Origin: JAHEJB01 sp041748175
GTDB taxonomy: Bacteria; Bacteroidota; Rhodothermia; Rhodothermales; Rubricoccaceae
Reading direction: 5' to 3'
Length of the DNA stretch: 41,237 nucleotides
Assembly: GCA_041748175.1 (NCBI GenBank)
Contig: JBGTDU010000007.1
Coordinates: 1 to 41,237 of the forward strand
The notes beneath the pieces are model-generated. The model did no database searches, was not told the origin of the DNA, and saw nothing but the letters and a program-made list of their open reading frames with translations. The first letter of the stretch is position 1. Each line of letters starts with the position of its first letter. Shown piece by piece: positions 1-7,698 of the stretch. A program made the position numbers and the translations under genes.

Positions 1-20
1 ACAACCGATCATGCCGATGC

Positions 21-188
21 CTTAGCAGGCTGTTGAACTATTCCTCCTATCTGCGGCGGCGGCTCTTGTTCGATCTCAGCGTTGCGAGAATCTCGCCGGA
101 TCACCAATACGACTGCGATCTCGCGCCTTGATCTCGACCAACATCCGCTCGCCTCGCCAACGGATGAATAAATCAACAGCCTGCTAAG
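21..188. mobile_element. MITE-like element with 16-bp terminal inverted repeats
   Basis: Positions 21-36 (CTTAGCAGGCTGTTGA) are the exact reverse complement of 173-188. The 136-bp interior has no convincing reading frame. Both ends carry TTA/TAA next to GCAGGCTGTTGA. From memory, such CAGGCTGTTGA ends recur in non-autonomous insertion-sequence derivatives of many bacteria, so I read this as a short transposon-derived element. No transposase is present. Because the repeat itself is symmetrical at its outer edge, a target-site duplication cannot be separated from it. It lies directly upstream of the thioesterase gene and may affect that gene's 5' region. Confidence 0.55.
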
Positions 189-253
189 CGTTAACAGCCC
201 CTAATTCTGAAGATCGAAAGACGAATGCTGAAGCCCCCGTTGGAGCCAGTATC

Positions 254-805
254 TTGAGCCTTCATCTTTCAGAATCTGCGTTGAAGGCCAAGTCCCCCAC
301 CGTTTCGCAGTGCCGTATGAATGAGCTGGTGCTGCCGAATGACACCAACGTGTTCGGCAATCTCATGGGCGGGCGGCTCCTGCATCTGATGGACATCTGC
401 GGTGCCATCGCCGCCCAACGCCACTCGAATCGAACGGTCGTGACGGCAAGTGTCGATAGCGTGGACTTTCAGTCGGCGATCAGGCTCGGGGAAGTCGTAA
501 TCCTCGAATCCATGGTGAATCGCGCGTTTACGACCTCGATGGAAACAGAAATCAACGTGTGGGCGGAAGACAACACGAAAGGCGACCGGCGAAAGTGCAA
601 CCGCGCCTTTTACACGTTCGTTGCTCTGGACCCGACGGGCACGCCGGTTCCGGTCCCTCCCATCGAACCCGAAACTGACGACGAACTGCAACGGTTTGAG
701 GGGGCGGCGCAACGGCGTGAACTTCGGCTTATCCTTGCCGGGCGGCTCGTCCTGGGCGACGCCGAACACCTCCGCGATCACATCGCCGCTATTAGCAGCG
801 CATAA
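254..805 (+). CDS. Acyl-CoA thioesterase, hotdog fold (YciA/BFIT type)
   Basis: The protein has 183 residues and would hydrolyse acyl-CoA to free acid and CoA in the cytoplasm. The family signature is clear near residues 24-60: LVLPNDTNVFGNLMGGRLL followed by MDICGAIAAQRHSN, where the Asn-Asp and the Gly-Gly-rich helix start form the hotdog active site. A second conserved stretch, VTASVDSVDF, follows. A TTG start at 254 has GGAG about 9 bases upstream. The first ATG (317, residue 22) would remove conserved sequence just before LVLPNDTN, so the TTG or another upstream codon is preferred. The C-terminal 35 residues are charged and poorly conserved. Chain-length specificity cannot be read from the sequence. 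The MITE-like element lies immediately upstream. Confidence 0.85.
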   Translation: MSLHLSESALKAKSPTVSQCRMNELVLPNDTNVFGNLMGGRLLHLMDICGAIAAQRHSNRTVVTASVDSVDFQSAIRLGEVVILESMVNRAFTTSMETEINVWAEDNTKGDRRKCNRAFYTFVALDPTGTPVPVPPIEPETDDELQRFEGAAQRRELRLILAGRLVLGDAEHLRDHIAAISSA

Positions 806-817
806 ACTCTCCCCCCA

Positions 818-1243
818 ATGATTCGCTTCCTTCCATTTGTTTTCCTCGCCGTCGTTCTTCCAGCTTCTGCCCAACCCGGCAGCTTTGGGATCGGCGGGCA
901 GATTGGTGAACCCACAGGATTGACGATGAAGGTTCGCACCGGCCCAACCGCATTCGACCTTGCGGCAGAGTGGGACTTTGACGATTACGTATTCGTCCAG
1001 GCCCATGTGCTCCTTAGTGAGCGGCGCTTTCCGGGGAGCCCGGTGGGCTATTTTTACGGCCCGGGCATTTTCATCGGCGCGCGCAACAACGCCGACACGG
1101 CCTTTGGCCTGAGCTTTAACGCGGCCGTCAATTACTATACGGGTCCCATCGAATTCTTTGGTCAGGTAACACCACGTCTTCGGCTGACTCCGGACTCCAA
1201 GTTCGACGTCGGTGCCGCGCTTGGCATTCGATTCTATCCTTGA
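818..1243 (+). CDS. Small secreted protein, probably outer-membrane beta-barrel
   Basis: The protein has 141 residues. It has a clear signal peptide (MIRFLPFVFLAVVLPASAQ) with likely cleavage after ASA. The mature part is made of alternating hydrophobic/polar strands rich in Gly, Tyr and Phe (GQIGEPTGLTMKV, FDLAAEWDF, YVFVQAHVLL, AFGLSFNAAVNYY, IEFFGQVTPRL) and ends with GAALGIRFYP. A terminal aromatic residue close to the end is typical of barrel proteins that use the BAM machinery. I do not recognise a named family. It starts 12 bases after the thioesterase stop, and its stop overlaps the region where the next gene could begin, so the genes are probably co-transcribed. Confidence 0.7.
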   Translation: MIRFLPFVFLAVVLPASAQPGSFGIGGQIGEPTGLTMKVRTGPTAFDLAAEWDFDDYVFVQAHVLLSERRFPGSPVGYFYGPGIFIGARNNADTAFGLSFNAAVNYYTGPIEFFGQVTPRLRLTPDSKFDVGAALGIRFYP

Positions 1244-1248
1244 GCAAC

Positions 1249-1659
1249 ATGGATCGGCCCATTCGCATTCTTGTTGCCAAAGTGGGCCTTGATGGGCACG
1301 ATCGTGGCGCACGTGTAGTCGCATCTGCGCTTCGCGATGCCGGGATGGAGGTCATCTACACGGGGTTGAGAAAGACGCCCGAGGTCGTCGTGGAAGCCGC
1401 GTTACAGGAAGATGTCGACGCCGTTGGGGTGTCGATTCTCTCGGGCGCGCACATGACGGTCTTTCCGAAACTCCGCCGACTGATGAACGAGCAAGGCATG
1501 GATGATGTGATTCTGTTAGGCGGCGGCACCATCCCGGACGACGACGCGGAGACGTTGCTTGAGGCCGGCGATGTGAGCAAAGTCTTCACGCCGGGCGCAT
1601 CGCTGGAAGGCATTGTGGCCTGGCTGCGCGAGGCTGTCGCTGCCAAGCGGGGCGCTTGA
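1249..1659 (+). CDS. Cobalamin-binding domain protein (methylmalonyl-CoA mutase C-terminal type)
   Basis: The protein has 136 residues and consists of a single B12-binding domain. The diagnostic DxHxxG is DGHDRG (His is the lower axial Co ligand), followed by SILSGAH and LGGGTIP, the other two nucleotide-loop motifs. It matches the stand-alone small subunit of methylmalonyl-CoA mutase-type isomerases (MeaA, isobutyryl-CoA or methylmalonyl-CoA mutase). No large subunit is in the window. The ATG at 1249 follows the upstream stop by 5 bases; an in-frame TTG at 1240 overlaps that stop (TTGA). Its stop overlaps the ATG of the next gene by one base (TGATG), indicating translational coupling. Confidence 0.88.
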   Translation: MDRPIRILVAKVGLDGHDRGARVVASALRDAGMEVIYTGLRKTPEVVVEAALQEDVDAVGVSILSGAHMTVFPKLRRLMNEQGMDDVILLGGGTIPDDDAETLLEAGDVSKVFTPGASLEGIVAWLREAVAAKRGA

Positions 1660-2582
1660 TGCAATACCCCCGCATCCTCATCACCGGCGCTGATGGTTTG
1701 ATTGGCCAGGCCGTACAACGGAGGCTGGCCAGATGGCGTGAAGCAGATGTGTTGGCGACCGGGCCAGAGGTCGTCCAACGCTTTCGCGGAAGCTCGGGCG
1801 GCTACGTAGCGCTCGACGTCACCAATCACGCCGCTGTCGAGCGACTCTTTCTCGACTTCTCGCCGACGGCGGTGGTCCATCTCGCAGCCATGAGCAAGGT
1901 CGAGGCCTGCGAACACGACAAGGAAGCGTGCTGGCGGACCAACGTGGACGCCACGGCCAACATGGCGAGGCTCTGCAAATACCACGGCGCACGCCTTGTT
2001 CTCCTCTCTACCGACTTCCTCTTCGATGGCAAAAACGGCCCGAACGCAGAGGACGATTACCCCGCGCCGGTTAACGCGTACGGGCGCTCGAAGCAAGCCG
2101 CAGAAAATGCCATTCGCCTCTCTGGCCTGAATCAATGGACGACGGTCCGCACGTCGCTTGTCTTTGGAACCGGGGATGACCTTAAACGCCTCAACATCGC
2201 CACGCTCATGGTGCGCGAACTGAAAGCGGGAAACTCGTTTCTCGCCGCTACGGATCAGTTTCGGTCGCCGACCTACGCGCCGGATCTTGCGGACGGCATC
2301 CGGCGGATCGTCGAGTTTGAGAAAGACGGCACGTACCATCTTGCCGGGCGCGAGAGGTTGAATGTCTTCGACCTGTGCAAGCTCGCCGCGCCAATCTTTG
2401 GTTTCGACCCCGGCCGGATTGTGCCCTCGAAAACGGCGGAATTGCATCCGGACGCTCCTCGTCCTCTTAATAGCGGCTTGCTTATTCTCCGCGCCGAAAG
2501 TGAATTGGGGTTTCGTCCGCGAGAGCTGACCAGCGCTTTTGCAGATCTCGCCAAGCGCCTCGGACTGCCGGTTGGCGTGTGA
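1659..2582 (+). CDS. NAD(P)-dependent SDR, RmlD-like (dTDP-4-dehydrorhamnose reductase family)
   Basis: The protein has 307 residues. The N-terminal Rossmann motif is ITGADGLIGQAV (TGxxGxxG), and VVHLAAMSKVEACEHD is the typical RmlD/extended-SDR stretch. The catalytic Tyr-x3-Lys is YGRSK, preceded by STDFLFDG. The family reduces dTDP-4-keto-rhamnose or related sugars; several members act on S-adenosylmethionine synthase or have unknown substrates, so the exact reaction is open. No rhamnose-operon genes (rmlABC) are nearby, which argues against a safe call as rfbD. It is coupled by a one-base overlap to the cobalamin-binding gene. The ATG at 1659 is chosen over the TTG at 1656. Confidence 0.8.
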   Translation: MQYPRILITGADGLIGQAVQRRLARWREADVLATGPEVVQRFRGSSGGYVALDVTNHAAVERLFLDFSPTAVVHLAAMSKVEACEHDKEACWRTNVDATANMARLCKYHGARLVLLSTDFLFDGKNGPNAEDDYPAPVNAYGRSKQAAENAIRLSGLNQWTTVRTSLVFGTGDDLKRLNIATLMVRELKAGNSFLAATDQFRSPTYAPDLADGIRRIVEFEKDGTYHLAGRERLNVFDLCKLAAPIFGFDPGRIVPSKTAELHPDAPRPLNSGLLILRAESELGFRPRELTSAFADLAKRLGLPVGV

Positions 2583-2717
2583 TCCGAAAGTCAGCCGTTG
2601 TGGATAACCGCGCGATCGGGGGATTAGACGTGACCTTCCAGCCGAAAACTCGCTACCGCGCAAGTCCAGGATCTTCGCACACCTCCACTTCCTCTTCTCG
2701 GCAAGCCAGGAGGAGTT

Positions 2718-3221
2718 ATGCTGCGATTGACGCCAAACCCCAACCGATCTAAAAACATGGTCGATTTTCAGCTCTACCGCAACCGGAGCGTATCCGCTTT
2801 CGCGAAAGCCTCGAAGGGTGTTTTGCACGCCGTGGTGGTCTTACTGCTCGCGCAGGGAAGCGCGAGCGCTCAGGAACCCGACACGACCAGCGCTCTCGTG
2901 GTCGCCGAGGCTCTCGTTGATGCGTTTAACCGGCACGATCCTGCGAATATGGCCGCGTTGGTCGCACCTGACTTCGAACTCTTCTACGTGGACGATGACG
3001 GAATTGCCGAACTCGCCATCCAGGGCCCCGACCAACTGCGTCGGGAAATGGTGGGCTATTTCGCCAGTCACCCCGCCGTCCAGTCAGCAATCACGGATGC
3101 TGTGGATGGCCCGGCCTTCGTGTCTTTCCGGGAGCAGATCGTCGGCGGGCAGTCTTCGCTTGCTGTGTATGAAGTTCGCGAGGGACTGATCAAGCGGGTT
3201 TGGTATTTCCCGGCGGAATAG
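2718..3221 (+). CDS. Secreted SnoaL/NTF2-like domain protein
   Basis: The protein has 167 residues. A strong Shine-Dalgarno (AGGAGG at 2708-2713) fixes the ATG at 2718. The first ~50 residues form a long n-region and a hydrophobic core (VLHAVVVLLLAQGSASAQ), so the protein is exported; cleavage is probably after SASA. The rest resembles the NTF2-like/SnoaL fold: a helix with VVAEALVDAFNRHDPANMAAL, then VAPDFELFYVD, and strands ending in VYEVREGLIKRVWYFPAE. Such domains are often described as ketosteroid-isomerase-like, but catalytic residues cannot be assigned here, so function is unknown. The 135 bases before it (2583-2717) hold no gene I can support. Confidence 0.75.
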   Translation: MLRLTPNPNRSKNMVDFQLYRNRSVSAFAKASKGVLHAVVVLLLAQGSASAQEPDTTSALVVAEALVDAFNRHDPANMAALVAPDFELFYVDDDGIAELAIQGPDQLRREMVGYFASHPAVQSAITDAVDGPAFVSFREQIVGGQSSLAVYEVREGLIKRVWYFPAE

Positions 3222-3296
3222 ACAGAGGGGGCAGCCCGGGCGGAATCTGGATGCCCGATGCAGCAGATCAATCCCGAGGAGTTTCGCGGAGGCCCG

Positions 3297-3710
3297 TCAG
3301 TCCGCAGCCACCGACGCGATCGCGAGCATAAACCCGTCCGGGTCTTGCAACCGGAATACGCGCGCGCCCCAGGGCATATCCGCTGGCTCCGACGCCAGGA
3401 CACCGCCCCGTTCCCTGATCCCGTTCGCGATTTCGTCCACATCCTGATTCGTGGTGAGATAGAGTGAGAACCCCTGGCCCTTGACCCGATCCCATCCCTT
3501 GGCTCCGTCATCCTGGCCGATCATAACCCGCGCGTCGCCGGCGCTCAGCGCTACGCCCATCAGCTTTCCTTCGTTTTCGTACTTCTCTTCAATGGCAAAA
3601 CCCACGACATCCTGATACCAGGCCAGGCTTTTGGTGAGATCGTTCACGGTCAGTGAAACGGAAGGCGCGTGCGCGACGAAGGGTACAGGCGCCGATGAAG
3701 TGGTGCTCAT
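3297..3710 (-). CDS. VOC (glyoxalase/bleomycin-resistance) family protein
   Basis: The protein has 137 residues from the ATG at 3710 (MSTTSSAPV). The single VOC domain shows the paired beta-alpha-beta modules: VSLTVNDLTKSLAWYQDVVGF, then GWDRVKGQGFSLYLTTNQDVD and VFRLQDPDGFMLAIA. QDPDGF is the usual C-terminal metal-site strand. Without the metal-ligand pattern being complete, glyoxalase I activity cannot be assigned. An in-frame GTG at 3758 would add 16 residues without domain content. The gene lies alone on the minus strand between two plus-strand genes. Confidence 0.8.
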   Translation of the reverse strand: MSTTSSAPVPFVAHAPSVSLTVNDLTKSLAWYQDVVGFAIEEKYENEGKLMGVALSAGDARVMIGQDDGAKGWDRVKGQGFSLYLTTNQDVDEIANGIRERGGVLASEPADMPWGARVFRLQDPDGFMLAIASVAAD

Positions 3711-3881
3711 GGGGTTTTCGGTCTGGTGAATATGGATATCAGAAGGTATCAAAGCCACCGACCGATAGTCTGGCGACTCGACACATCCGGTTTCTTTTCA
3801 TCTGCTCCACCCGGATTGGATAGGATCCATATTCAACTTCCTTTCCTCCCAATCCACACACGGAGGCGGATAGGAGGCGGG

Positions 3882-3889
3882 TAATTTTG
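3882..3889 (+). promoter_or_regulatory. Possible -7 promoter box (TAATTTTG) for the FKBP gene
   Basis: TAATTTTG matches the Bacteroidota sigma-A -7 consensus TAnnTTTG exactly and lies 39 bases before the FKBP ATG. No clear TTG box is found 19-21 bases upstream, so this is only a candidate. It also supports starting the FKBP gene downstream of it at 3929 rather than at the TTG at 3887 that overlaps the box. Confidence 0.35.
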
Positions 3890-3928
3890 TTCACTCTGCG
3901 CTTCCCTCCCGGACATTTCCTCCTCTTT

Positions 3929-4780
3929 ATGAAATCCCGCGCTTCCCTTCTTTTCCTCGCTTTCGCGGTCGCCTTTGTCGGCTGCGGAAACGATGAGGCC
4001 GGTCCAACCACCAGCCTCGATGATATCCAGGATCGCTCGATTCTGGAACAAGCCTCCTACCTCTTTGGCTACCAAATGGGCGACGCGGCGCGAACCCAGA
4101 TGGACAGCACGGTTATCGCCGACCTCGACATGGACATCATGCTGGCCGCTGTGCGTGAAGCGCTGAACGGCGATTCTCTCCGCTACGATCCCCTCACCGT
4201 CCGCCGCGTCTCGCGTGTGATTGACGACACGCTGCTGCTTCGCAGCCTCCGCCGTGAAGCCGCGGAGGACACGAGCGCACAGGCGTTCCTCGACGAAATC
4301 GCCGCCAACACCGCGGCCTCTGATTCCTTCTTTGCGACGCTCGAGGGCACGGAAGGGCTGCAAACCACCGATTCTGGCCTTCGCTACGTCGTGCTTCAAC
4401 CGGGCGAGGGCCAGTCACCTGCTGAAGGCGACATCGCCCAGGTCAAGATCACGACCAAACTGATGGGAGGCACTGAGCTGCGCGGCATGACGACGCCGCC
4501 CGATCAACCCGTCCCGCTTGTGATTGGAAACTTTGCCGTAGAAGGGCTGAACGAAGCGTTGATGGACATGGCTCCCGGCGAGTCGCGCCGCCTGTTTATC
4601 CCGGCTGATCTTGCATTCGGGATTGGCGGTCTTCCGGCTCCGGGCGATGATCGCGTTCCTCCGATGACGGCACTCATTCTGGATGTCGAACTGACTGACG
4701 TTCTCGATCCCGTTGATGCTGCTGGCCTCGGTGGCGGCACCGCACCTCCGGGCGTTCCGCAGGAAGTGCCGATTCAGTAG
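3929..4780 (+). CDS. FKBP-type peptidyl-prolyl cis-trans isomerase lipoprotein
   Basis: The protein has 283 residues. The N-terminus MKSRASLLFLAFAVAFVGC is a lipoprotein signal with the lipid-bearing Cys at residue 19. An FkpA/Mip-like dimerisation region follows (ILEQASYLFGYQMGDAA ... AVREALNGD). The FKBP domain lies near residues 150-255: GLRYVVLQPGEGQSPAEGD, then VEGLNEALMDMAPGE and FIPADLAFGIGG, with a final strand LILDVELTDVL. It would assist folding of exported proteins in the periplasm. The typical active-site Tyr-Gly (AYG) is AFG here, so catalytic strength may be reduced. The C-terminal tail is Gly/Pro-rich. A terminator follows immediately. Confidence 0.88.
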   Translation: MKSRASLLFLAFAVAFVGCGNDEAGPTTSLDDIQDRSILEQASYLFGYQMGDAARTQMDSTVIADLDMDIMLAAVREALNGDSLRYDPLTVRRVSRVIDDTLLLRSLRREAAEDTSAQAFLDEIAANTAASDSFFATLEGTEGLQTTDSGLRYVVLQPGEGQSPAEGDIAQVKITTKLMGGTELRGMTTPPDQPVPLVIGNFAVEGLNEALMDMAPGESRRLFIPADLAFGIGGLPAPGDDRVPPMTALILDVELTDVLDPVDAAGLGGGTAPPGVPQEVPIQ

Positions 4781-4805
4781 CTCGCGAGACCTACGATCTT
4801 TTCCG

Positions 4806-4840
4806 AAAGGGCCGCTCCTAGAACGGGGTGGCCCTTTTTC
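4806..4840. terminator. Intrinsic terminator between FKBP gene and recQ
   Basis: An 8-bp stem AAAGGGCC (4806-4813) / GGCCCTTT (4830-4837) is followed by further T residues. The A-run on the 5' side gives a T-run when read on the minus strand, so it can end both convergent genes. The recQ stop is 3 bases away. Confidence 0.8.
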
Positions 4841-4842
4841 GT

Positions 4843-6972
4843 TCACGCGGCCTGCACCCGTGCGAGGATCGCTTTTCCATAAACCTCCGCCTTTACCACG
4901 CCGATGCCTTTCACGCCGAGTAGTTCCGCCAGGCTCTTCGGACGCTCAGACGCGATCGCAGTTAACGTCTTGTCGCTCAAGACAACGTAGGGCGGCACGC
5001 CGAGGTCGCGCGCTGTTGCCGTCCGCCACGTGCGGAGATCCTCAAACAATGCGCGGCTGCCATCAGTGAGTTGCACGCCTTCGTCGACCCTTTCGCCGCG
5101 CGTTCTTCTGACCTCGTGCGTGCCATTGCCGTCGAGCGCAATAACCTCGCGGTGAGCAATGGCTTGCTCGCCAAGAGGCGTTAGCTCAACCACGGGATAC
5201 GGGCTACCCGCTACGCGCAGGTAACCGTTCACGATGAGTTGCTTGTAGAGGCCGTCTACCTCGGTTTGCGGCCTGTCGCTGAGCTTCCCGAAGTACGGCG
5301 ATTGTTCGTAGCGCTTCATGCCGTCGGCTCGCGAGCCCGTGAGCATCTTCACGAGCGTCTTCCGGCCCGCATTCCAGGGAAGGCGCTGGACAGCATCCAG
5401 CAGCCCGATTGCGATGCGAGATTGCATCGGCAGATCACCAAAAGACGGGAGCACGTCGGGTGCCTTCGACTTCAGCCGCACCTGGACCTTGCAGTTGTCG
5501 CAGCAATCGCCGGCCGTGGCCTCCGCCGTGTCTCCAAAGTGGTCGAGGATGAGCCGACGTCGGCAGCTTCCGGACTCCGCGTAGCCGATCATGCGGTCCA
5601 GATCGGCGGTCTTCGTCTTCCGCAGCCGCTCTACGCCATCCAGGACTTTCTCGGCCTGGCGGGCATCCCACGGGCCGATTCGCCAGGATCGCTCGGGAGC
5701 GCCGGGGTCGAGCCGCTCCAACGCGCCCACCTTTTCAAGAAGTCCCAACGCCACCCGGCCTCCCACTGGATGCAAATCGGCGGCTTCGATCAAGTGCTCC
5801 GGCTCCGCATCCAGAAAACCGTCGCGGGCCTGGCGCTGCGCGGCATGGAACAGCGAGCGGAGACTTCCGGAGTCCGGTGCATTTTGCTCGATGAACCACT
5901 CGCGCAGATTACGATCGCGCGGGGCGTAGAAGATCATGGCCGTCGCCGGGAGTCCATCCCGGCCTGCCCTTCCCGCCTCCTGGTAATACGATTCCAGGTT
6001 TCCCGGAATCGACCAGTGCACAACAAACCGCACATCGGCCCGGTCAACACCCATCCCAAACGCATTGGTCGCAACAATCAGATCAACCCGCCTGCTCATG
6101 AACTCGTCCTGCACATTCGAGCGGTCGGCGTCGGGCATTCCCGCATGGTACGTCCGAACGGCGCGGCGGCACTCTCCGCTGATGAAGCTCGTCACGGCAT
6201 CGGCTTCTTTGCGGGTGGAAACGTAGATCAGCCCACCCTCGCCTTCATGCTCGGCCAACAACGCCTTGAGCGCCGAGCGCTTTTCTTTGAGCGTCGGCGT
6301 GGAACGAACGATGAACGACAGGTTCGGGCGGTTGAAGCCGCTGACCAACCGGGCGGGATCGTGCAAGTCAAGCTGTGCGACGATGTCGTCCTGCACGATT
6401 GGCGTGGCCGTCGCGGTGAGGGCGACGCACGGTGGACGGCCCATCCGTCGCCGCGCGTCGGCGATGGTGCGGTAATCGGGGCGGAAGTCGTGGCCCCACT
6501 GGCTCACGCAGTGCGCTTCATCGACGGCCAACAGGCTCACGCCGACAGACGCGACGGCTTGCATAAAGCGAGGGCTCCGAAGGCGTTCCGGCGCGACGTA
6601 AACAATTCTCACCCCGCCTCGGGCGACGATGTCCAAAGCGGCCTCCTGCTCGCGCGCCGTCTGCGAAGAGTTGATCACGACCGCGGAAATACCCCGCGCC
6701 GTAAGGCCGTCGACCTGGTCTTTCATCAATGCGATGAGCGGCGAAATAACAACCGCCACGCCACCCTGTAGCAAGCACGCCGCCAACTGGTAGACCAGCG
6801 ATTTCCCCGCGCCCGTCGGCATCACGACCAGCGTGTCGCGGGGTTTGAGGATCGACTGAATGGCCTCGGCCTGGCCCTTTCGCAATTCATCGAATCCGAA
6901 ATACTGTCGAAGCGCACCAATAACGGCGGGCGACTCGGCGGTGGCCTCGGGCAGCGCGGCGACTTCGGGCAT
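4843..6972 (-). CDS. recQ: ATP-dependent DNA helicase RecQ
   Basis: The protein has 709 residues, slightly longer than the usual ~600. RecA-like helicase domain 1 carries Walker A (PTGAGKS, residues 52-58) and the DEAH box (151-154) followed by CVSQWGHDFRPDY, the RecQ-specific aromatic-rich loop. Domain 2 shows the QEAGRAGRDG motif. The zinc-binding RQC part has Cys residues in GSCRRRLILDHFGD and CCDNCK. A winged-helix region and a C-terminal HRDC domain (ALFEDLRTWRTATARDLGVP to KGIGVVKAEVYG) complete the architecture. It unwinds recombination and stalled-fork intermediates 3' to 5'. The ATG at 6972 is the only sensible start. Confidence 0.97.
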   Translation of the reverse strand: MPEVAALPEATAESPAVIGALRQYFGFDELRKGQAEAIQSILKPRDTLVVMPTGAGKSLVYQLAACLLQGGVAVVISPLIALMKDQVDGLTARGISAVVINSSQTAREQEAALDIVARGGVRIVYVAPERLRSPRFMQAVASVGVSLLAVDEAHCVSQWGHDFRPDYRTIADARRRMGRPPCVALTATATPIVQDDIVAQLDLHDPARLVSGFNRPNLSFIVRSTPTLKEKRSALKALLAEHEGEGGLIYVSTRKEADAVTSFISGECRRAVRTYHAGMPDADRSNVQDEFMSRRVDLIVATNAFGMGVDRADVRFVVHWSIPGNLESYYQEAGRAGRDGLPATAMIFYAPRDRNLREWFIEQNAPDSGSLRSLFHAAQRQARDGFLDAEPEHLIEAADLHPVGGRVALGLLEKVGALERLDPGAPERSWRIGPWDARQAEKVLDGVERLRKTKTADLDRMIGYAESGSCRRRLILDHFGDTAEATAGDCCDNCKVQVRLKSKAPDVLPSFGDLPMQSRIAIGLLDAVQRLPWNAGRKTLVKMLTGSRADGMKRYEQSPYFGKLSDRPQTEVDGLYKQLIVNGYLRVAGSPYPVVELTPLGEQAIAHREVIALDGNGTHEVRRTRGERVDEGVQLTDGSRALFEDLRTWRTATARDLGVPPYVVLSDKTLTAIASERPKSLAELLGVKGIGVVKAEVYGKAILARVQAA

Positions 6973-7021
6973 GACGTGGTTTCTCAGGACGACTCGCGCT
7001 ACGAACCTGAACCTACGAAAT

Positions 7022-7049
7022 GAGGGCGCCGCAACGATGCGCCGCCCTC
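7022..7049 (-). terminator. Possible hairpin terminator after the 7.1-7.6 kb lipoprotein gene
   Basis: GAGGGCG (7022-7028) pairs with CGCCCTC (7043-7049) in the space between the lipoprotein stop (7074) and the recQ start. There is no T-run after it on the minus strand, so it may only be a stabilising hairpin or part of the recQ leader. Confidence 0.3.
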
Positions 7050-7073
7050 GAATTCAAAACCGGACCAGTCGGA

Positions 7074-7592
7074 TTAGCTCGCGTATCGAAGCCGGATCCG
7101 AACGGAGATCAGCCCATCGACACTTTGAATCGTAAACAGGCTCGGCGCGCCGGAATCAATGAGTTGCTGAATGGTGAAAGCCTGCGTGCTTCCCATAAAA
7201 TCCGACTCGACAGGATTGTTCGTGTCGTCGCTGTCGAGAATATCAAAGGCGAGCTGGGTAGTAAAACGGGTGAACGTGATTTCCGGATCAAACACCCAAA
7301 CCAGCGGGAAATCCTGGTTTTCGACATTGGGAAAGTCATCCCCAAAGGTTGACGCATTGATAGAACCCGTGTCGTCATTGACGAGATCAAAATAAATGTC
7401 CGGCTCATCACCGATGCCGATAATGCCATCGTCCCAATCGCTTCCATCAGGCCGCATGAGCGGCGCACGCTCAATCTCGATATCGCTGATGAACACAGTG
7501 CGGATCTGAGTTCCCATCGGGTCGCCGGAGTCGCATGCGGCCAGAGGCACGACGAGCAGAAGGACAAGCAAAACGGAGAAGAAGCGAGGCAT
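7074..7592 (-). CDS. Lipoprotein of unknown function
   Basis: The protein has 172 residues from the ATG at 7592. The N-terminus is a textbook lipoprotein signal ending in VVPLAAC, with lipidation at Cys20. The mature part is acidic and beta-rich: TVFISDIEIERAPLMRPDG, then DWDDG, EPDIYFDLV, and a long stretch with aromatic and Asp residues. The early pattern (DGSDWD followed by PDIYF) recalls C2-like calcium-associated domains seen in other Bacteroidota lipoproteins, but I cannot confirm this. An open frame extends far upstream on this strand; it overlaps proC and is a shadow. Transcription is divergent from proC, and the two share the 7593-7698 region. Confidence 0.75.
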   Translation of the reverse strand: MPRFFSVLLVLLLVVPLAACDSGDPMGTQIRTVFISDIEIERAPLMRPDGSDWDDGIIGIGDEPDIYFDLVNDDTGSINASTFGDDFPNVENQDFPLVWVFDPEITFTRFTTQLAFDILDSDDTNNPVESDFMGSTQAFTIQQLIDSGAPSLFTIQSVDGLISVRIRLRYAS

Positions 7593-7669
7593 GGCAGAAT
7601 GGATTCGTGTTAGATCAATTGGGTAGCCGCCCAAGTTACGCGCGAAGTACGTTCGCGCGAGCCGTCGGG

Positions 7670-7677
7670 TATCTTTG
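7670..7677 (+). promoter_or_regulatory. Possible -7 promoter box (TATCTTTG) for proC
   Basis: TATCTTTG is a perfect TAnnTTTG match, 21 bases before the proC ATG. The -33 element is not obvious, the best being TTC near 7652. The same box sequence occurs upstream of the flippase gene at 10174-10181, which strengthens the reading. Confidence 0.4.
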
Positions 7678-7698
7678 CGCTTCACGATTCGAGACGGT

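Noticed and set aside
269..1324. 351-codon open frame on the minus strand over the thioesterase and barrel genes
   Set aside because: Shadow of two well-supported plus-strand genes; no motif and biased composition.
2583..2717. A possible small gene between the RmlD-like and SnoaL-like genes
   Set aside because: No frame with start signal or conserved character; treated as spacer with the upstream signals of the next gene.
1356..2828. 490-codon open frame on the minus strand
   Set aside because: Covers the B12-binding and RmlD-like genes on the other strand; no domain can be seen.
5239..6771. 510-codon open frame on the plus strand opposite recQ
   Set aside because: It lies entirely within recQ, has no recognisable domain and an Arg/His-rich composition typical of antisense reading of GC-rich genes.
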